From assembly GCA_027450185.1 (NCBI GenBank), contig DAIDKF010000003.1, forward strand, positions 1 to 64,000: a stretch of DNA of 64,000 nt. The letters are read 5' to 3'. This stretch comes from Granulicella sp. (GTDB taxonomy: Bacteria; Acidobacteriota; Terriglobia; Terriglobales; Acidobacteriaceae). This document shows positions 34,444-44,000 of the stretch, in pieces (the stretch's first letter is position 1; each line of letters begins with the position of its first letter). The notes below the pieces were generated by a model. It was not told where the DNA came from, ran no database searches, and saw nothing but the letters and a program-made list of their open reading frames with translations. A program made the position numbers and the translations under genes.

Positions 34444-35880
34444 GTGTCTTTATTCGATAACTTCACCAAACGTTGGCTGCAACCCTTCTTCTTTTTAGGA
34501 AAAAATAATCTCAGTCTTGTCGGCGGCGCGATTACGACTGCGTCTGCCTTTGTCATGGTTGGCTTCTGGATGGTCGATGTCCTCGGCCACGGGGGCTCAG
34601 CCAACCCGTACCTTGGCATTATCACCTTTCTGATTCTGCCGGCATTTTTCATCGTGGGTCTCATCATGATCCCGATCGGCATCGCCATTCAGCGGAGAAA
34701 GTTGCTCGTTATTGGCCGCCTGCCATCCATCTATCCCGACATCGATTTCAACGAGCCCATGTTCCGTCATGCGCTCAACTTTGTTGTTGTCGCTACCTTC
34801 ATTAATTTCGTCATTGTTGGCATCGCCAGTTACCGTGGCGTCGCCTACATGGATACGCCGGGATTCTGCGGTGCAGCCTGCCATGTTCCCATGCAGCCCC
34901 AGTGGGTCGCATACCAACACTCTCCGCATTCCCATGTGGACTGCGTTGAGTGTCACGTGGGCAGCGGTGCCGGGAATTATTTCCACGCCAAGATGGCAGG
35001 CATGAAGCAGTTGGTCGGCGTCACGTTCGATACCTACCCGCGCCCCATCCTTGCACCTCTCTCAGAGCTGCGGCCGGCGCGCGCCACCTGCGAAGCGTGC
35101 CACGCACCCAAGCGCTTCGTCGGGGATCGTCTGCTGGTCAAGACCACCTTTGCCGACGACGATAAGAACACCATGACCAAGACCATCCTGGTCCTGCACC
35201 TGGGCGGAGTCGATTCCCTCTCGCGCTTGAGCGGCATCCACGGCCACCACCTCAATCACTTTGAGTACGTCGCCACCGATGATGAAGATCAGACCATCGT
35301 TGCAGTCTACGAGCCCGGCCCTAACGGTTCCCAGACCGAGTACCTCAGTTCTGACTGGAAGGGTCCCGTCAAGGGTGTGCGCCGCGTGATGGACTGCATG
35401 GATTGTCACAATCAGGCAGCCCACGCCTATCAGACCGCAGAAGATGCAGTGGACGAATCCATGGCGATCGGTACGCCCAGTGCCGATCTTCCCTTCGTCC
35501 ACAAGCAGGGTCTGCAGCTAATCCAGGCCAAGTACTCCTCGCAGCGTGAGGCCGCCACCAAGATTCAGGCGGGCCTTGAGGACTTCTACCGCACCCAATA
35601 TCCCGCCGTCTGGACCGCCCAGCATGATCAGGTGGAAAAGGCCGCACAGACCCTCATCACCATCTACAAACAGAATGTCTTCCCCGACATGAAGGTGACC
35701 TGGGGTACGTACCCGAACAACATCGGGCACACGAACTTCCCGGGTTGCTTCCGCTGTCATGATGGCAACCATACCTCCAAGGATGGCAAGACCATCACCA
35801 ACGACTGCTCCGCTTGCCATAATCTTCTGGCTGTGGATGAATCGAATCCGAAGCTGTTGAGCGAGATGGGCTTCCAGTAA
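34444..35880 (+). CDS. NapC/NirT-type multihaem cytochrome, ImcH-like
   Basis: Three membrane helices at the N-terminus (GGAITTASAFVMVGFWMV, LGIITFLILPAFFIVGLIM, NFVVVATFINFVIVGIASY) are followed by a periplasmic haem domain. The first haem site is a non-standard CX3CH, CGAACHVPM, with a possible Met ligand. Five standard sites follow (CVECH, CEACH, CMDCH, CFRCH, CSACH). The three-helix start and the length match ImcH of Geobacter, a quinol-oxidising NapC/NirT cytochrome used for high-potential acceptors. The start is GTG after GAGG. It ends the island and is followed by a strong terminator. The ImcH analogy is inference. Confidence 0.82.
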   Translation: MSLFDNFTKRWLQPFFFLGKNNLSLVGGAITTASAFVMVGFWMVDVLGHGGSANPYLGIITFLILPAFFIVGLIMIPIGIAIQRRKLLVIGRLPSIYPDIDFNEPMFRHALNFVVVATFINFVIVGIASYRGVAYMDTPGFCGAACHVPMQPQWVAYQHSPHSHVDCVECHVGSGAGNYFHAKMAGMKQLVGVTFDTYPRPILAPLSELRPARATCEACHAPKRFVGDRLLVKTTFADDDKNTMTKTILVLHLGGVDSLSRLSGIHGHHLNHFEYVATDDEDQTIVAVYEPGPNGSQTEYLSSDWKGPVKGVRRVMDCMDCHNQAAHAYQTAEDAVDESMAIGTPSADLPFVHKQGLQLIQAKYSSQREAATKIQAGLEDFYRTQYPAVWTAQHDQVEKAAQTLITIYKQNVFPDMKVTWGTYPNNIGHTNFPGCFRCHDGNHTSKDGKTITNDCSACHNLLAVDESNPKLLSEMGFQ

Positions 35881-35895
35881 ACCCCTGCCCTCAGC

Positions 35896-35930
35896 GCGGC
35901 ATCCTGTCTCCACAGGGTGCCGCGTTGTTG
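35896..35930 (+). terminator. Rho-independent terminator of the cytochrome island
   Basis: A 12-base stem GCGGCATCCTGT / ACAGGGTGCCGC (one G-T pair) with a four-base loop is followed by GTTGTTGTCTGT. It lies 15 bases after the last cytochrome gene. Confidence 0.8.
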
Positions 35931-36306
35931 TCTGTATCGGACGGCATCACCTGGCTGGGCCTTCTTGATTTGTGTGACACCCATCCTTGCGGCAGACCGC
36001 TCTTCTGCGTCTTATGGATCAGGAAGCCTGGAGAGGGCAATCCTTGAGCTTCAAGAGAGGACGAGCACATGGGCTCGCTCTTTTCGCGCACGCAGGATGG
36101 ATATCCGCAGCAGGGGTTTGCTCCCAACCTTTATCTGCTCCACGCTTTGGTCAAAGTGCGGCAGCGGTTTCCTGCAATTCCCGTGGCCGTCTGCTGGCCG
36201 CATAGCACCATCGCACTGGCCGGCTACTGATCCTGCAAAAGCCAGGGCGCAGAACACAGACTGAGACGGGCCGTGGACCGTGTGTGGACATCACGGACTG
36301 CAACAC
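35931..36306. other. Intergenic region between convergent operons
   Basis: I see no supported gene between the cytochrome terminator and the end of the efflux operon. The short plus-strand ORFs at 35917-36264 and 35987-36205 lack ribosome sites and recognisable sequence. Confidence 0.55.
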
Positions 36307-37890
36307 CTACGGGGTCGCAGCAACCTGTTTCGCCGCTGCATTCGAGGTCACCTTCGATGCCGCCGGTAGCTGCGTCACATCCCATCCCCCACCCAGAGCC
36401 TGCACCAGTTGCACCGCCGCCGTCATCTCGCTTATCCGCAGCGTCATTTGTGTTTGCTGATCGTTCAGCAATGTTGTCTGTGCCGAAACTACATTCAGAT
36501 ATGGATCAAGTCCCGTCTCATAACGCGATGTCGCTATATCCAGATAGCGCTGCGCTGACTTTACCGCACCATCCTCCTGCTGAATTTGTTGCGACGTCAC
36601 CCGCAGCGTCGCAACGTAATCCTCCACCTGCTGGAACGCAGTCAGCACGGTCTCCCGGTAGTTCGCAACATCCGCGTTGAACGTTGCCGTATACTGCGCG
36701 ACCGTAGCGTTGCGCAGACCTGCATCAAAGATCGTCTCCGTCATCGACGAGCCTACCGACCAGAACAGAGCGGGTACCGAGAACAGCGAACCCAGCGTAG
36801 CGGATTCCACCCCTCCCGCTCCGGTCAGAGCCAGATTGGGATAGTATGCGGCCGTCTCCACACCAATCAACGCATTGGCCTGCGCCATCGTTCGCTCGGC
36901 AGCCGCAATATCCGGCCTGCGCTGGAGCAACTGCGATGGCACACCCACTGGAATCGCGGGTAGGGGCGTCGTCAGGCCCTTCACGGGCATGGAAAAACTG
37001 GATGCTGGCTTGCCGATCAGCGTTGCCATCGCATGCTCATAGATCGCGCGGTTGGTAGCAATGCCTGTCGCGGTCTCTTGGGCATCTTCCAGCGTGACCT
37101 CTGCCTGCGCAACTGCCTCATCGTTGTCCATCCCCGTCTCATACAGCGCCTTGGTTAAATCCAGAGACTTCTGGTCTGCGGCGACGGTCTGGGTGAAAAT
37201 ATTCTGCAACGCATCCTGGCCACGCAGCAGGAAATAGTATTCCGCCAAAGAAGCCTGTTCGCTTAGCCGAATATTTTCAAGATCCGCAGCACTTACCTGC
37301 GCGGCATACTGGGCTTCGCGCATTTCATTCCGGACCTTGCCCCACAGGTCCGGTGCCCACGCCGCATCCAACGGAAACGCATAGTTGTTCGCCGTTACCC
37401 CGGTAGTGGAGGCGGCAACCGACCCACGCTCGGCGGCCGGCGTCTTTGCTCGCGCATAATTAGGACCGCCCGTCACTGTCGGATAGAACTGCGACTTCGC
37501 CTCGCTGACTACATCCCGCGCAGCCATGAAATTTTGAAAGTACAGCGCGATGTTCTGATTGTTGATGTCCAACTGATCTTCAAGTGCATTCAGTTCGGGT
37601 TCGTTGAAGATCTCCCACCACTTGCCCTTGACTACCGCGTCCTGTGGCTGCGCTGGTTGCCATGTGCCAGAAGAGGCGTTGCTATAGGCCGCTGGCGATG
37701 ACTCCTTGAACTCTGGCGGCGCTGGCGCAGTGGGCTTTACATACTTCGGCCCAACGCGGCAACCACCCAGAAGCATCGCTGCCATGGAGACCGCGCAGGC
37801 TATACTCTTCGCGCCAGGAAAATACCGCGCGTCAGTAATGCTCATCTTGCCTGCCATCGACCTTTTAGACGTCATCCTTCTCACTCTCAT
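36307..37890 (-). CDS. RND efflux outer-membrane lipoprotein, NodT family
   Basis: This is the TolC-like outer-membrane channel of the RND pump. The N-terminus has a lipoprotein signal ending in LLGGC and then the family opening [17 protein letters not shown]. Two repeated coiled-coil regions follow, with the typical [30 protein letters not shown]-like segment (here ending RRPDIAAAE) and [21 protein letters not shown]. Length is usual. The ATG at 37890 has GAAGG upstream and lies ten bases after the stop of the second permease gene, so it is the fourth gene of the operon. Confidence 0.93.
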   Translation of the reverse strand: [527 protein letters not shown]

Positions 37891-37900
37891 AGGCCTGCCT

Positions 37901-40900
37901 TCATTGCGCCGTCGCCGGAGACGCGGTGAACAGCCGTGCCTCCTTGTCGCCCTTGATCTTAAGGCGCAGATTGTCCATAAACAGGTAGATCACCGGGGTC
38001 GTATACAGCGTCAGCACCTGGCTCACCAGCAGCCCGCCGATGATGGAAATGCCAAGTGGCCGCCGCAGTTCCGATCCCATGCCGCTACCCAGAGCCAGCG
38101 GTACCGCTCCAAATAGCGCTGCCATGGTTGTCATCATGATCGGGCGGAAGCGCAGCATCGATGCTTCAAAGATCGAGTCCCGCGTATTTCTGCCGTCGTT
38201 CCGCTCCGCGTTCAGTGCAAAGTCGACCATCATAATGGCATTCTTCTTAACGATACCAATCAGCAAAATGATCCCGATGATCGACATCACATCCAGGTCC
38301 GTCCTCGTAATCCGCAATGCCAGCATCGCTCCCAGGCTAGCCGGTGGCAGGGTCGAGAGAATCGTAATCGGATGCACCAGGCTTTCATACAAAATTCCCA
38401 GTACGATATACACCGCCAGCACCGCCGTCAGTACCAGGTAGGGCTCACTTCCCAGTGATGCTTTATAGGCTTGCAGTGTGCCCGCATACTCTCCATGCAC
38501 TGATTCCGGAACTCCCATCTTCTGCTGAATCGCGTTGATCTGCTTGGTTGCCTGTCCCAGCGAGACCCCTGGCGCAAGGTTGAAGCTCACCGTCACGGAA
38601 GGGAACAGGCCCGTGTGATTCACCGCCAGCGGACTCGTCGAAGGAGCATAGCTCATCAACGAGTTCAGCGGAATCGCACCGCCACCGCTCTTCGGAATAA
38701 TGTACGTATCCTTTAGCCCCTCCGGGGACTGCCAGTACTTCGGCGCGACCTCCATCACCACGTAGTACTGATTCAATTCCGTATCGATCACCGATACTTC
38801 AGCCTGGCCAAACGCGTCATAGAGCGTGCTGTCGATCATCTGCGGTGTAACGCCCAGCCGGGCAGCCGTTGGCCTGTCGTAGGTCAGCAGCGCCTGCAGT
38901 CCATCATTCTGCTGGTCCGTGTTCGCATCCTGAAATCCAGGTTCCTTACGCAGCGCGGCCAACAGTTCCGGCCCATACTTTTGTAGCTCGCCTGTTGTCT
39001 CGGCTTGCAGCGTGTATTGATACATCGCGTTCGAGCTTCGTCCGCCGATCCGAATATCCTGCACCGCCTGTAGATACGTAGCAGCTCCCGGCACCTTCGC
39101 CAGTTGCGGCCGCAGACGATCAATGATCTGGGCGGCGCTTTCCTTTCGCTCATCCAGCGGCTTCAGCGCAACGAATGTGAATCCTGCGTTGGTCGATCCG
39201 CTGCCGCCGGTGAACGCCATCGCGTTCATCACCCCAGGATCATGCGCAATGATCAGGTTAGCCGCGTGGACTGCCTTGTTCATCGCATAGAACGACGCAT
39301 CCTGCGGCCCCTGCATGCCTCCCATCATCAGGCCGGTATCTTGTTGTGGAAAGAACCCCGTGGGCGCCGTTCGGATCAGATACACATTTAGCACCAGTGT
39401 CGTCAGGAAGACCAGCAGCATCGGTGCGGGGTGGTTCAGCACCCACGTCAACGTCCGGCGATAGCCATTCAGCATCGCAGTGAAGCCCCGCTCGCTCCAT
39501 CTGTAGATCCGACCATGCCGCACGTTCTCTTCCGAGCGCATCACCCGCGAGCACATCATCGGCGTGGTGGTCAGCGATATCACCATCGACATCAGGATGG
39601 CGGTCGAGAGCGTGATGGCGAACTCGCGGAACAGCCGCCCGATGATGCCTCCCATCAGCAGCAGAGGAATAAAAACCGCAATCAGCGAGATGCTGATCGA
39701 AAACACTGTAAACCCGATCTCCTGTGCGCCCCGCAGCGATGCCTGTATTGGCGTCATCCCCGCCTCCACATGGCGCGAGATATTTTCCATCACCACAATC
39801 GCATCGTCCACTACGAATCCGCTTGCGATAGCCAGCGCCATCAGAGATAAATTGTCCAGTGAAAATCCGCTCAGGTACATCACCGTGCAGGTACCGATCA
39901 GCGAAACTGGAACTGCAACTGCCGGCACCAGCGTCGCAGGAATATTCCGCAGGAACAGGAACACAACCAGAATTACGAGTACGACCGAGATGATCAGCGT
40001 CATCTCAATGTTGAGCACAGATGCACGAATCGTCAGCGTCTTATCTAGAATCGTGAACAGGTGTTGGCCTTTGGGAATCGATGCCTGCAGCGAGGGCAGT
40101 GCTGCCTTGATGGCATCCACGGTCGTAATGATATTGGCACCCGGTTGCCTGAAGACGATAAGCAGCACAGCATGTCTGCCATTGAGATATCCGGCCTGTC
40201 GCACCGATTGCTGCGAGTCGATCACATCGGCCACGTCTTCCAGTCGCACCGCGCCGCCATTGTGATATCCCACAATCAACGGTTTGTACGCCGCTGCTTT
40301 CGATATCTGATCGTTGGTCAGAATATCCGCAGTTGTGGAGCCGCTCGAGAGTTGCCCCTTCGCGATATCCGCGTTCTGTCCTGAGATCACCGCCTGCACC
40401 GCTGTCAGGTCTATCCCGTAACTGTTCAGTTGTGTCGGGTTTAACTCAACCCGGACTGCAGGCAGCGATGCTCCAACGGCGTGCACCTCACCCACTCCGG
40501 AGATCTGCGAAATGCGCTGCTGGATCACCGTCGATGCTTCGTCGTACAGCGTAGGAATGTCGTAGATGTCCGATTGCAGCCCGATCACCATGATGGGCGA
40601 ATCGGCCGGATTCACCAATCGATACGTCGGGTTCTGCGGCAGGTTCGCAGGCAGGTAGGTGCGCGCCGCATTGATCCCTGCCTCCACGTCGCGCGCCGCT
40701 CCGTTGATGTCGCGATTCAGATCGAACTGGAGCGTCACGCTGGTCGAGCCCAGCGAGCTAGCCGATGTCATCTCCGTGATGCCCGCGATATGCGCAAACT
40801 GACGTTCCAGCGGAGTCGCCACCGACGAAGCCATGATGTCCGGACTCGCTCCGGGCAACGCCGCTCCCACACTGATCGTCGGAAAATCTACCTGTGGCAG

Positions 40901-41008
40901 CGGAGACACCGGCAGCACGCCGAACGCGATGATGCCTGCAATCGCAACGGCAATTGTGAGCAGCGTCGTCGCTACCGGGCGCTCGATGAATACGCGCGAG
41001 GGGTTCAT
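37901..41008 (-). CDS. RND efflux permease, MdtC-like
   Basis: This inner-membrane drug/proton antiporter of 1035 residues has the usual HAE1 layout: an N-terminal helix (ERPVATTLLTIAVAIAGIIAF), two periplasmic domains and two sets of membrane helices. The proton-relay aspartate pair is in SGFVVDDAIVVMENI. It starts in an ATGA overlap with the preceding permease gene. Two different RND permeases in tandem match MdtBC of E. coli, which work as a heterotrimer and export bile salts, novobiocin and others. No BaeSR two-component system is adjacent. Confidence 0.93.
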   Translation of the reverse strand: MNPSRVFIERPVATTLLTIAVAIAGIIAFGVLPVSPLPQVDFPTISVGAALPGASPDIMASSVATPLERQFAHIAGITEMTSASSLGSTSVTLQFDLNRDINGAARDVEAGINAARTYLPANLPQNPTYRLVNPADSPIMVIGLQSDIYDIPTLYDEASTVIQQRISQISGVGEVHAVGASLPAVRVELNPTQLNSYGIDLTAVQAVISGQNADIAKGQLSSGSTTADILTNDQISKAAAYKPLIVGYHNGGAVRLEDVADVIDSQQSVRQAGYLNGRHAVLLIVFRQPGANIITTVDAIKAALPSLQASIPKGQHLFTILDKTLTIRASVLNIEMTLIISVVLVILVVFLFLRNIPATLVPAVAVPVSLIGTCTVMYLSGFSLDNLSLMALAIASGFVVDDAIVVMENISRHVEAGMTPIQASLRGAQEIGFTVFSISISLIAVFIPLLLMGGIIGRLFREFAITLSTAILMSMVISLTTTPMMCSRVMRSEENVRHGRIYRWSERGFTAMLNGYRRTLTWVLNHPAPMLLVFLTTLVLNVYLIRTAPTGFFPQQDTGLMMGGMQGPQDASFYAMNKAVHAANLIIAHDPGVMNAMAFTGGSGSTNAGFTFVALKPLDERKESAAQIIDRLRPQLAKVPGAATYLQAVQDIRIGGRSSNAMYQYTLQAETTGELQKYGPELLAALRKEPGFQDANTDQQNDGLQALLTYDRPTAARLGVTPQMIDSTLYDAFGQAEVSVIDTELNQYYVVMEVAPKYWQSPEGLKDTYIIPKSGGGAIPLNSLMSYAPSTSPLAVNHTGLFPSVTVSFNLAPGVSLGQATKQINAIQQKMGVPESVHGEYAGTLQAYKASLGSEPYLVLTAVLAVYIVLGILYESLVHPITILSTLPPASLGAMLALRITRTDLDVMSIIGIILLIGIVKKNAIMMVDFALNAERNDGRNTRDSIFEASMLRFRPIMMTTMAALFGAVPLALGSGMGSELRRPLGISIIGGLLVSQVLTLYTTPVIYLFMDNLRLKIKGDKEARLFTASPATAQ

Positions 41009-44000
41009 ACCTGTGCCGCTCCGTGGCCGCCGTTGCCATCAGCACCGGGGACCGTCGTCCCATTCGTCCGTCGCATGAACCAACCGGCGAGATTATCGAA
41101 GAAGATATAGATCACCGGCGTTGTGTACAGCGTAAGCACCTGGCTGAACAGCAGTCCGCCCACCATTGCCACGCCCAGCGGCTTGCGCAGCTCCGATCCA
41201 ATGCCGCTTCCAAACGCCAGCGGAATTCCGCTGAGCAGTGCGGCCATCGTCGTCATCAGAATCGGACGGAAGCGCAGCAGTGACGCCTGGTAGATCGCCT
41301 CGGTCGCATCCAGCCCATGCTGGCGCTCGCCCTCCAGCGCGAAGTCCACCATCATGATGCCGTTCTTCTTCACAATACCGATCAGCAGAATGATGCCGAT
41401 GATCGCAACAATATCCAGATCAAGATGGAAAAACTCCAGCGCCAGCAATGCGCCTACACCAGCCGAGGGCAGTGTCGACAGAATGGTGATTGGGTGCACA
41501 AAGCTCTCGTACAAAACGCCCAGCACGATATACACCGTCGCCAGCGCGGCCAGAATCAGCAGACCCTCATTTGAGAGCGATCCCTCGAACGCCGCCGCCG
41601 TTCCTTGATAGTTCGAGACCACGCTGGTCGGAAGGTTCTCCTCTTGAATCACCTTGTCAATCGCCGTCAGTGCTTCTCCAAGTGAATACCCCGTGTTCAA
41701 ATTGAATGAGATCGTCACGGCAGGGAACTGGCCCATGTGATTGATCGAGAGCGATTCGCTCGTTGGCACAAAGTGCGTAAACGCACTCAGCGGAACCGGC
41801 GTTGCAAGCGAGCTGCTGTTAGCGGAACTGCCCGATCCACCCCCGCCACCGGAGCCGCCGCTGCTCGACGAACTCGGCCGCGATGTTCCACTCAGCGACG
41901 TGGTCGCACTCGATGACGTTCCGGTACTCGTGCTCACGCTCGATAGCGTCGTTTGATTTGTCCCCAACGTTGACGCACCCGAAAGCGCCGAGCTGGGGTT
42001 CACGCTCGAGGTCGCAAGCACCACGCTCGTATTGCCCGACGCCAGCGCCGACGTCGATGGCGTGGTCGTCGAGATTCCATTCGTTGCCGAAGCTGTCAGC
42101 AGTGACCGAGTTGCTCCTCCCGCAGCCGATCCCGCACCCGACGACGATCCCGCCGTATTTGTTGCCGTCGCCGCCACCGTCCCCGTCGTCGTCGCCTGCA
42201 CATAAATGTCGTTCAATTTCTGAGGGTCTAGCTGAAACTTCGGATCAGCTTCCAGAATCACGTGGTACTGGTTCAATTGCGTAAACGTCGTATTGATCTG
42301 GCGTTGTCCGAACGCGTCGTACAGCGTGTTGTCGATCGTCGACGGCGTTACTCCAAACCGCGACGCCGTGGCTCGATCGATCTCCACAGCTTCCGCAGCA
42401 GCGCCCAGTTGCTGGTCCGTCACAACATCGGCCAGTTGCGGCAGTGTCTTCAGTTTCGCAACCAGCTTTCGCGCCGTCTCATTCAACTCCGCCTGGTTGG
42501 GGTCTTCCAGCGTGTACTGATACTCCGTGCGGCTCACCATGTCGTCCACCGTCAGGTCCTGAACCGGCTGCATGTAGAGCTTGATCCCGGGCACCTTCTC
42601 CAGCTTCGGCGCCAGCCTGTCGATGACCTCGGTCGCAGAGATCTTGCGTTCTTCCAGCGGCTTCAGATCGATCTGAATGCGTCCGCTGTTGAGCGTCGTA
42701 TTCGTTCCGTCCGCTCCAATGAACGACGAGATCCCCTGCACCGCGGGGTCAGCCAGCAGCACCTTCGCAATCGCCTGCTGACTCTGCTCCATCGCCTCAA
42801 ACGAGATCGATGGTGAGGCTTGCGTGATGCCCTGAATGATGCCCGTATCCTGCGTCGGGAAGAAGCCCTTCGGAATCTCGATATACAGCAGCACGGTCAG
42901 CACCAGGGTCGCCACGGCCACCAGCAGCGTGATCGTCTGGTAGCGCAGCACCCAGCGCAGCGTGCGTCCATAGAACGCAATGATGTCCTCGAAGACCTTC
43001 TCCGACTTCCTGTAGAACCAGCCCTGCTGGCTCTCAGGCTTATGCTTAAGAATGCGTGCCGACATCATCGGAGTCAGAGTCAATGACACGAACGCCGATA
43101 AGATGATCGTCACGGCCAGCGTCACCGCAAACTGGCGGAACAGCCGTCCCGCAACGTCGCCCATGAACAGCAGCGGAATCAGCACCGCGATCAGCGAGAC
43201 TGTCAGCGATAGAATCGTGAATCCGATCTGCTCCGCGCCGATCAGCGCTGCCTCCATCGGCGCCATGCCTTCTTCGATGTAGCGCGAGATGTTCTCGATC
43301 ATCACAATCGCGTCGTCCACTACAAACCCTGTGGAGATCGTCAACGCCATCATCGTCAGATTATTCAGGCTGTAGCCCGCCAGATACATCACGCCGAAGG
43401 TGCCCACCAGCGACAGCGGCACTGCGATGCTCGGAATGATTGTGGCCGTCAGGCTGCGCAGGAACAGGAAGATCACCATCACCACCAGAGCGATGACCAG
43501 CATGAGTTCGAACTCGACGTCCTTCACCGATGCGCGGATGTCCGTCGTGCGGTCGGTAACGATCTTCACATGCACCGACTTCGGCAGCGTCGACTCCAGT
43601 TGCGGCAGCAGCTTCTCAATACTGTCCACCACCTGGATCGTGTTCGCTCCCGGCTGTCGCTGAATATTAAGAATCACTGCGGGCGCTGTGTCGTTCCACG
43701 CGGCCAGCTTGTTGTTCTCAACCCCATCCACCACCCGCGCAACATCGGCCAGCATCACCGGCGCGCCATTCCGATACGCCACCACTACCGATTTGTAGTC
43801 GCCGCTGGTCAGCAGTTGGTCGTTGGAGTTGATCGTGTAATCCTGTGCCGGCCCATCGAAGTTACCCTTCGCGGCGTCGAGGCTGTTGGCGACCAATGCG
43901 TTGCGCAGGTCTTCCATGTTGATGCCGTACGAGGCCATCGCCGTTGGATTCGCCTGAATACGCACGGCCGGCTTCTCTCCGCCGGAGATGCTCACCAACC

